Source: Petrosia ficiformis
Taxonomy: Eukaryota; Porifera; Demospongiae; Haplosclerida; Petrosiidae
Assembly (NCBI GenBank): GCA_947044365.1
Contig: OX345636.1
Coordinates: 43,779,537 to 43,843,536, forward strand
Length of the DNA stretch: 64,000 nt
Direction of reading: 5' to 3'
The notes under the pieces: generated by a model
Database searches by the model: none
What the model saw: the letters and a program-made list of their open reading frames with translations, nothing else
Told to the model about the DNA's origin: nothing
Part shown: positions 56,177 to 64,000 of the stretch, one piece after another
Numbering within the stretch: position 1 is the stretch's first letter
How the letters are laid out: every line of letters starts with the position of its first letter
Position numbers and translations under genes: made by a program

Positions 56177-59000
56177 ATGTCAGTGATATCATTTATCCTC
56201 CTTCTATTCATTATGAGTGAGAGTGAAACTACCTTTACATCATCTGAGGTTTTCACTGGACACAAAGTAAAACAAGTTTTAGATACAGGCACTAGAGTTA
56301 GCATTGAGATTGACCTCAATTCTCCCATTAATGAAGTTGATGAAGATTATCTATCCGTAACAGTTGATTCCCAATCTATTCATGATAAATGGTCAGATAT
56401 AGATTTTAATGCTGCTAAAGTGATTAATATGGCAAAGGCATTATCTCCAGCTTATGTAAGAGTTGGCGGGACTCCTGGAGATTTTTTAATATTCCGAAGA
56501 AACACTTCAAACCAGGTGACAGAAACGTTTGAGAACTTTACAATGACTCCAGAACAGTGGGACGAACTAAATGCGTTTGTAAACAAAGCTGGATGGAAGT
56601 TAATATTTGGTCTCAATAATCTTCTTCGTCAACCAAATGGAGAATGGGATTCCACTAATGCTGAACTCCTCATTGATTACACTATGAAGAAAGGCTATCA
56701 AGTCGCTTGGGAATTGGGAAATGGTGAGTTTAATAATAATAATAATGATGTCTAGGGTACTGGCAATGAGACCAGTATATTAATACAGCAATGTCCAAAT
56801 TCGCAAAAACATAGGGTCTCGTGTAGTTAGGGTTTCAATCTGAATAAAATTGGTTTTGTAATCCTCTCCCTCTCAAGCTATCCTCCATGGAAAGCTGCTT
56901 CTATTTCTTAACCCTTCTAGTTTTTAATGATATTCATTTCGAATTTACTCTTTGAAGTCTCATTTGCTGGGACTCTAACGAATAATATACTAGTCCCATT
57001 GGTCAGGCCTCTAGTCACAACCTAATAATTAGTCTCATATTCAATCATCAAGACTGTAGTGTGATCCCCAGAAATGGGATAAAGAATAGGTTTTCTAAAG
57101 TAATTTTAGTGACAGTTTTAATTCAATTTACATGATGTGGTCTCCAGATAGTTCAAAGAGATTACAGTAATCAGGGCCTAAACTTTCTCAAGGTTAAAAC
57201 TAGTCTATTTGATGAACGGGAAAATTTCCCCAAATTAATTAAATATTCATGACAGGTGTGGTCAATTAACATGCCACAAGGGCATATATGCTGAGACTTC
57301 ATGACAATTTCAGGGATTAAATTTATTACAACAACAACTTGTGACTTTACAGGTTTCAACAGCATCAATCTTGAATTGTTAACTAGCCAAGAGCACTTTC
57401 ACACAACTAGCAAAAATGTAAAACCAACCACATTTTTGGCAGCAACTAAGCCTTAATTTAGGTCCTGACTGTAATTTTCTGTTTTATGAAGGATTTCAAG
57501 AATAGTTACGTTTTCAAGAATAGTTCTAATCCTTGACTCGTGTACATTTTTAATCAACAAGAAAGAGTACATCTAGTAGTAGTAGTAGTAAAGTTTTATG
57601 TTATACAAGTAGCCGTATCTACGCAAGGGTAGGTTTTCATAGGAGACCTGAGCAACGTACTATGTGTAGTCAACTGAGAATTGAACCCAGGGCCACTGAC
57701 TTTAGCCACCAATGACTACCAGCATTTTCACTTTCCTTATTCATTAGAATTTAGCGCACTTTGGCCCAAAGAGCTTCTTATTTGGCACTGTACAGTTCTC
57801 TCTTTGGGCCAGATGACGCAGTTAATTGTGATTATATTGTCACTAACAGTTAACTCTTTGTTAATTGGGTCAAAATGTATTCCCAATGGCACACACATTA
57901 ACTATTGTTGAGCCAATTTGGCCCAGGCTTCAAAAGTTATCAAAAACTCTGGTATGATATAATACCATGATGTTCACATGAACAAGGACCACTAACATCA
58001 TGCATAAACATTGCTCCATACTCTCACTCATTGAGTGTATGAATGTCAGTGATAAGATGTTCATTGAATATCATATCAAATTGGATCCCCCGGGTTATCA
58101 GTTAGAATTTTATTAGTAAACCACACCGAGTATTAATATCAACTACAAATTAGATTTCAGTGATAGGATGTACATATATTTCCTAATCAATTGACTTTTG
58201 AGCAGGAAACAACATGACCGTAGCCGAACTTGAAACATTGACCATTCAATCAATAGGCTCAAGCTCTAACCACTAAGCCACGCTGCTTCCAAAAAAAAGA
58301 GTGCTTCATTGCTAATGTAAGACCATTAGAAGGGTTTCTTCCTATTGAACTTCTCTTATTCAGTATATCATAATAGATTTGGATGTCCTGATAATCAATT
58401 TTAAAAATCATGCCAATCACATTTAATTATTGTCAAAAAAGGAAGTTATTGCCTGACACTTCACTCCTTTAATAAGTAACTAACTATTTAATATTTTTAG
58501 AACTTTAGTTAGCAGAGGTTGTACAGGGTTTACTTACTTTTTGGATTACTATTGGAATGTATTTTCTTCATGAAATTCTGAACAATGAGACTGCAGGAAA
58601 GGCATCACCTGCCAGTGCTTTAAATCATGTAATACACATGTTCATTATATGTCAATATGCGTTTACACCATCCTTATAGTGCAATTGGGTGGCGCCAATA
58701 TAGGTCTCAATTACATACTCGTACAATATGTAGTCTTGCCCTTAACATGTATTGAACGCACTGTAAAGCATGCTATAAGTAATACTTAATATACTAACAT
58801 TCATATATTATCACCTCACATCTAATCTCCCTTCTTTTAATCACAGAACCAGACCTGTATTATCATTTCAATGCCACTGTTACACCTCAGCAAGATGTAA
58901 ATGGTGTTCATACATTGAGATACTTACTAATGAAGAGACAGTATCCAGTACTGTTGATTGCTGGGCCTGATTGTGCTGGTGGAGGTGATTATTTTAAAAA
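56177..59000 (+). CDS. HPSE: Heparanase-like gene 3, exons 1-2 only in window
   Basis: Exon 1 (56177-56723) and exon 2 (58847-59000) fit the same phases as genes 1 and 2. I chose Met at 56177 (MSVISFILLLFIMSESETT, a signal-peptide-like start) over the upstream in-frame Met at 56156. The sequence contains DEDYLSVTVDS, VRVGGTPGDFLIF, GWKLIFGLNNLL and the proton donor Glu183 in ELGNEPD, its codon again split by intron 1. Exon 2 ends at a GTAAAT donor. No exon 3 (the TWH motif) or exon 4 nucleophile was found up to 64000, although intron 2 holds large insertions. The gene either continues beyond the window or is truncated. Confidence 0.88.
57585..57715 (-). repeat. Possible tRNA-derived SINE
   Basis: The minus strand has GGCCCTGGGTTCAATTCTC (a B-box-like core), a body with TACGTTGCTCAGGTCTCC, and an (ACT)n tail near 57585. 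I could not find a good A box. Confidence 0.45.
57755..57950. repeat. MITE family B copy
   Basis: GGCCCAAAGAGCTTCTTATT and TTAACTCTTTGTTAATTGG as in the copy at 52420. Confidence 0.65.
58205..58295 (-). repeat. Possible tRNA-like SINE head
   Basis: The minus strand reads GCAGCGTGGCTTAGTGGTTA (A-box-like) and TTTCAAGTTCGGC (weak B box). Pairing of the arms is poor, so it is more likely a SINE than a tRNA gene. Confidence 0.45.
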
Positions 59001-59539
59001 GTAAATTAAAGACATAATGAGGGAGTTGAGGGGGTGGGGTTTGAAGAAAGGCATTGACATATGCATTAATTTATGGTTACATGAACTCTTTTTACTAAGA
59101 ATTAGCTTATGTATAGATCACTTAGTTTTAATGTGGATGTATAATACTAATTATAATTGGCCGTGCTAGATCTGTAGATTTACAATGCATACTCATGCAA
59201 ATGATACAAACATAAAATATAAATAGTTCAAACCCATGGGAAAGCATTTATTATAGGGATAGGCCTACGGGCCATAAAAATAATTTTGTTTTTAAAAAAT
59301 TTGAGAGTGCAAAACAATCATCATTAAATGAAACTAGGCAGTGAAATGAGGCCTAAACACCCTCTACATCTAACACTGATAATTATACTGTTATTCAATA
59401 CTAAGGTCATTCACGTTCACCATGACTTCAGAAAAATGCTCATAACTTTTGATTGGAATGACCAGAGTAGTCCTTAATCAATTTACTGGACTATATATTA
59501 GACTAGAATATTGAACTAAACTGCAAAATTAGCGTGGGT

Positions 59540-61060
59540 GGTTCATTTGCCATGGCATGTAACAGGGGGTGTTATCTGCCACATCCAGAAATCAATAAAG
59601 TATGTTTAGATGAAGGGACTTTACGGCCATACTATTTCCTGTTTGTATGTAAATGATTATTTCAGATAAATTCCCATACTAATTATAGTTTAATACTTGA
59701 AATCAGAAATCAAAAATTGACTTCTATTTTTTGATTTCTTGAAAACAGAAGTTGACATACATCTGGTTTTTTTGATTTTTCCTTTTTTTTTCATTAACTA
59801 CTTCACTAGAGAACGTCATTGGTTTATTAGTACATAGAATTTGTTGAATTAGGATAACTGTATAATTATTAACACCATGCTATGGAGTACTATACACATG
59901 TACATGTGTGTAGTTCCATTATACTAGTGTACATGATAGAAGAGCTCGTGTACTGTAAAAACTGATTAATTGTTTCAATAAATTTGTTGGTGAGTTACTA
60001 ACTATGAGAGCATCTATAGGAAGCCAATATTATCATGTCTCTAATGGAAAATGGTAAAAATACAATCTTTATTTTCTGTTATGAATGTGACTTGTTCTTA
60101 ATTGAAAGGATATCTGTACTATCCATTAAGAAGATAATGATTGTTTTTATTTTCCATGTTTATTGCTGATCATGTGACCTGTGGCCAATCGGAGTGCAGA
60201 TAATGCATCACATGATTGTACATTAAATCGGTTCACATTCATGATGACCTCAACATTGTATACTGTATAGTTTAATATCATAAGGTTAATACTTAAAACA
60301 TGATTATACTGTAACTCAATAATGAAGCAGTGAATTGAAAGTTGACATACACAAAAAAGAATGGGAAGAATAATTATATGGAAATGGTGCAGATTAGAAA
60401 ATTGTTGGTCATTCCAAACTAAAGTTATGAACATTTTTCTGAGTTCATGGTGAACATGAAATAGAACAAATACTGCAGATTAAGAAATAAAAAATTAATG
60501 ATTTTGTGAAATAATCATTAATTTTCACAAAGCAGTCACTACAAACAAAAATTCTATTGCAACAAAACGATACACTCAAGAGCTTATGTACATGTATAAT
60601 AGATCTGGACCATGCTCAATGATAATCATTGAAGAATATCGTTCATATGTGGAAATTAAAATAATGCAATTATTTGTTACAAAACTGTGGAATGTCAACT
60701 GACTTTAAGCTCTTCTCAGCTGTACAATGCTTTCCTGTGGAAGTATATAGTATCCCATAGCATGGTGATAATAGTTATACAGTTATCCTAATTGAATGAA
60801 TTCTATGTACTACTAAATCATTCGTCCTCTAGTGAAGTAGTTAATGAAAACAGGTATCAATTTCTGTTTTAAAGAAACTAAAAAATAGAAGTCATTTTTT
60901 TGATTACTGACTTTCAAGTGTTAAAATATAATTATCTAGAACAGTCATAAAAACAGAAAACAGAATGGCCAGTCGGACACAAAGTCCCAAACACACGTGT
61001 TATTCATTTTTGGGTGTGGCAAATAACACCCCAAATTATTTTTTGACGTAGCAAATCAAC
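59540..61060. mobile_element. Long inverted-repeat (foldback) element in heparanase 3 intron 2
   Basis: The arms at about 59540-59900 and 60740-61060 are inverted copies with scattered differences, for example CATTAACTACTTCACTAGAG and CTCTAGTGAAGTAGTTAATG. The spacer holds a family A MITE (60222-60460). No ORF of interest. Confidence 0.75.
60222..60460. repeat. MITE family A copy inside the foldback element
   Basis: GTTCACATTCATGATGACCTC to GAGTTCATGGTGAACATG, with the same interior as the other copies. Confidence 0.75.
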
Positions 61061-61300
61061 GATCGTAGACAATCACTGGAATGGAACACTGGAATGGAAT
61101 GGTGGAATGGAATTTGATTATGGAAGTGACTTCACCTATAATTGTGTACACATATGCATACTTGTCATTAATTTTAGAAAAATATTGTTAGTAAAAAAAA
61201 TCACAAGATTAATATTCTGTACATGATGACAACAATTCACACAAAATCAGTTCAGTAACGACAAAACAGTTTGGGAAACAAGTTTCATACAACACAATTA

Positions 61301-63480
61301 TCAAAGAAGAACTCCAAAATTACACAAACATTCACGATGGACATCATTTAATTTCTCAAGTATGTCTGGCTCAACAACAACATTATACACAGTGAAGGAT
61401 GGCAGCTTTGCTAGCAGGCAAGGGAAGTTGAAATGGTAATAGGCCGGTGCAAACTTCGATCTAGGTGTTCCATCAACTGTGGAAGTGCGCCACTCAGTGT
61501 GCTTTATACATAGATCATTCAGAGGAATAGCAGGTTTTTTATACCAGGTTCGAGCAACCAGCACAAACAGATATGTTCCCTGTAATGAAACCAACTAAGA
61601 ATGGTGGGTCAGTTCCACCTGGTGAATAGCGTGGGAAAGGAACAAATATGGTGGAACTTGATGAGGCACATAATATGAAAGTGATATTGAAGAAACACCA
61701 CAATAGGAACAAGGTTGTGTATAATAGGACTGAAACATGTTCCTGAATCAATTGTTACATTGACAGTAGAGGCAACATTCTGTGAGCTCGAGAAAAGCTC
61801 CTGTCGTCCTTCTATCGATGGCTTCCTTTTTCGTTTTTGTGATGGTCAGGCACCTTTCTTTCCTGCTCCAGCAGGCATTTTGTGAACAGCAAGCTGTGTT
61901 AAATTTGGTTGCTTCTTAGCCTTCTTCAAATTTGAAACAAACCGAGGGAGCTGATCATTAATATGGGCAACAACGACTGTATGAGAACAAATCCCAAGAG
62001 ATTTGAAATTTACACAATCAGAGTCGCACTTAAATCCAGCTTTGGATGGTAAAACTAGATGTGGACGTTTTCCTGAGCGACTGAGTACAAGTCGTGCTTC
62101 AGGACAGTGACCAGGGGCGGAAACTATACTTCCAGCTGTAGACAGAAGTTCACCTGCTTTATTCCAGATATCTTGAAGGCAAGAAAATAGGATATTAACT
62201 TGATCAGTCATTTCATGTACATCGATTGAAAGTGATAAATTCTGAGATGGTGGGTGCAGAGAGGACACTTCTCCAGGACTTTGAATCTGGATGTGTGTAA
62301 TGCGTTCTAAGTGCTTTTGCCGCTGTTGGGAAGTCATCTTGTACCAGTGGTCTTCAGGAACCTCAAGATACTTGTATTCTGGTGTAAATCTGTATTTGCC
62401 CCTTTGCATAACTGCTTCCTCAATTTCCTTCTCTTGATCATCAATAAGCTGTTTCAGCTTTTCTACAAGCTCAATGAGTTGGTGGCTTTTATAATCTAGT
62501 TTGTTGTCTCACTGGCATTTGTAGTGAATGGTTGAGGTGGCCATCCAAGGCCAACTTCTTCTCTAACAAACTTAAGCATGGTTTCTTGTACAATGGAATC
62601 CTTGTACTGACAAAACCAATCATAGAAACAGTCATTGTCGTCCAATTTCTTCCAACGCTCTTTCAGTACCAATAGCTTCTGCTGAAATTCATCATTGCTA
62701 TTGCTGTCAACCAGTCCCTCCAAGAAAACAGAGCCTTTTGACATCCAAAAATATCATCAATGATATCCGCAATATCACTTGAAGATACACCATGCTCCTG
62801 AAGTTATTGCTTTATATTTCGTCTGAAGTGATTGAAACATGTGAGATGGATGGCATAATGAAATTCATGTCTGAAACCATCAGAGGGCCATTTCACCGTC
62901 TGTGCCGAAAGCACACAACCCCTTTAGCTTGGGTCGGAGACCTATCAACGTGGCTGCAAAAAAAGGTATGTATGAAATGATTTACGATATTGTATCATTG
63001 TGGGACCAATCAAAAAGGAGAAGAACCAGTGTTGATTTCCATCTGGATCTAAATTATAAAAACATATTGATGCAAAACACGAAAAAATATAATATTTGTT
63101 ACCTGTTATCAATGCAAGTACACACTGAAAACTAGGATTTGATGGATGCCAGCAATTTATGCGGCTTAGCTTGTTTCCTTTAGTACTGGTAAACCCTTTC
63201 AAACTCTAAATCATCTTCAGTTGTCTTCTCTGCTCTGTAATAGAGAACATGCGACCCACTGTAGTTCCATCTTCTAAAGTTATCCTTCTTAATGTCATCA
63301 GGATGAGCAAGAGAATCAAGATCCACAACAAAAGTAGCAGATTTTGTAACAGTTTTAGGCCGGTCTCAACAAATCTTCTACTGGTCGATTTTTGGATCGA
63401 ACAGAATTTTCAGTACTTCCTCACTGCCATATACTTTTGTACCGATCTCATAAGCACAATCAGGATCGTCTTTAACTAAC
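61301..63480 (-). pseudogene. MULE-like transposase-derived gene, decayed
   Basis: Read in pieces on the minus strand. An N-terminal piece near 63470 reads DDPDCAYEIGTKVYGSEEVL. A further piece reads TFVVDLDSLAHPDDIKKDNF. After an apparent intron ending TTTTTTTGCAG near 62960 comes LIGLRPKLKGLCAFGTDGE, then HLTCFNHFRRNI. The frame at 62496-62744 and then 61846-62409 carries a SWIM-type zinc finger (CDSDCVNFKSLGICSH). The C-terminal region has FITGNISVCAGC and YYHFNFPCLLAKLPSF and ends near 61301. DGE and SWIM features fit MULE-type transposases common in invertebrates. At least three frame breaks and internal stops show it is inactive. It lies antisense in heparanase 3 intron 2 (if that gene continues). 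Confidence 0.65.
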
Positions 63481-63659
63481 CTGTAAGAACATACAAACAT
63501 AACGTTCAATTACGAGTTTACACAAATTCCACACCCTAATGATAAATGGGTGTGGTTTAGGAGACATTGGTATCAATCACTGTGTGCCACATCCTTGTCT
63601 ATGGCTTCAGCACATATAATACTTCATATCCCTTCAGTCTGATGTAAATACAAAACTGT

Positions 63660-63965
63660 ACCTCACCCTGATAGCTATGTAGTATGTAAATACAAATCAC
63701 CCTGATAGCTATGTAGTATGTAAATACAAACCTGTACCTCATCCTGATAGCTATGTAGTACGTAAATACAAACCTGTACCTCACCCTGATAGCTATGTAG
63801 TATGTAAATACAAACCTGTACCTCACCCTGATAGCTATGTAGTATGTAAATACAAACCTGTACCTCACCCTGATAGCTATGTAATATGTAAATACAAACC
63901 TGTACCTCACCCTGATAGCTATGTAGTACATAAATACGAAACTGCACCTCACCCTGATAGCTATG
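63660..63965. repeat. 42-bp minisatellite, ~7 units
   Basis: TACCTCACCCTGATAGCTAT plus GTAGTATGTAAATACAAACCTG recurs with a period of 42 (14 codons). One unit is shortened near 63697. The long minus-strand frames are by-products. Confidence 0.9.
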
Positions 63966-64000
63966 TACTATCTAAAATTCGTACTCTTCTTGTCAGGTGA

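Noticed and set aside
63599..63952. Repetitive 90-117 aa ORFs (YYIAIRVRYRFVFT)
   Set aside because: By-product of a 42-bp minisatellite.

Overview
The window is AT-rich eukaryotic (metazoan) DNA: introns with GT/AG borders, no operons, and dense short transposons. The gene content (splicing factor SF3A3, a tandem heparanase family), the divergence of SF3A3 from vertebrates as I recall them, and the mix of R2-like, Penelope-like, MULE-like and hAT-like elements suggest a marine invertebrate, possibly a sponge. That placement is an inference. The palindromic hexamer TACATG is scattered through almost every non-coding stretch.

Layout. 1-2924 (minus): an R2-type non-LTR retrotransposon, with zinc fingers and a Myb-like domain followed by reverse transcriptase, running off the left edge. 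Its 5' end is joined to the first ~32 nt of a U2 snRNA gene. 4565-25473 (minus): a complete 14-exon SF3A3 gene encoding 506 codons plus stop. Exon lengths and phases all fit, but one in-frame TGA lies in exon 7 where the family has Trp. Its longest intron (5116-12043) holds broken pieces of the same retrotransposon family. 26160-28256 (plus): an internally deleted Ty3/gypsy element. 28310-31640: nested DNA transposons, the innermost carrying an intact 618-aa transposase-like ORF.

31691-59000 and beyond (plus): three heparanase (GH79) genes in tandem. Genes 1 (8 exons, 475 aa) and 2 (8 exons, 494 aa) are complete and keep both catalytic glutamates. Gene 3 shows only exons 1-2; its intron 2 runs to the window end and contains a long inverted repeat and a decayed MULE-like gene. 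The intergenic and intronic DNA is filled by MITE families shared between the genes and by minisatellites, two of which abut heparanase exon 4 directly.

The host genes are unrelated in function: SF3A3 is a nuclear U2 snRNP component and heparanases are secreted or lysosomal heparan-sulfate hydrolases. A U2 snRNA fragment near the gene for a U2 snRNP protein is probably coincidental. The most notable items are the U2-inserted retrotransposon, the TGA in SF3A3, the linker-poor heparanase cluster with patchy exon identity, and the nested transposons with an empty-site copy in the same window.
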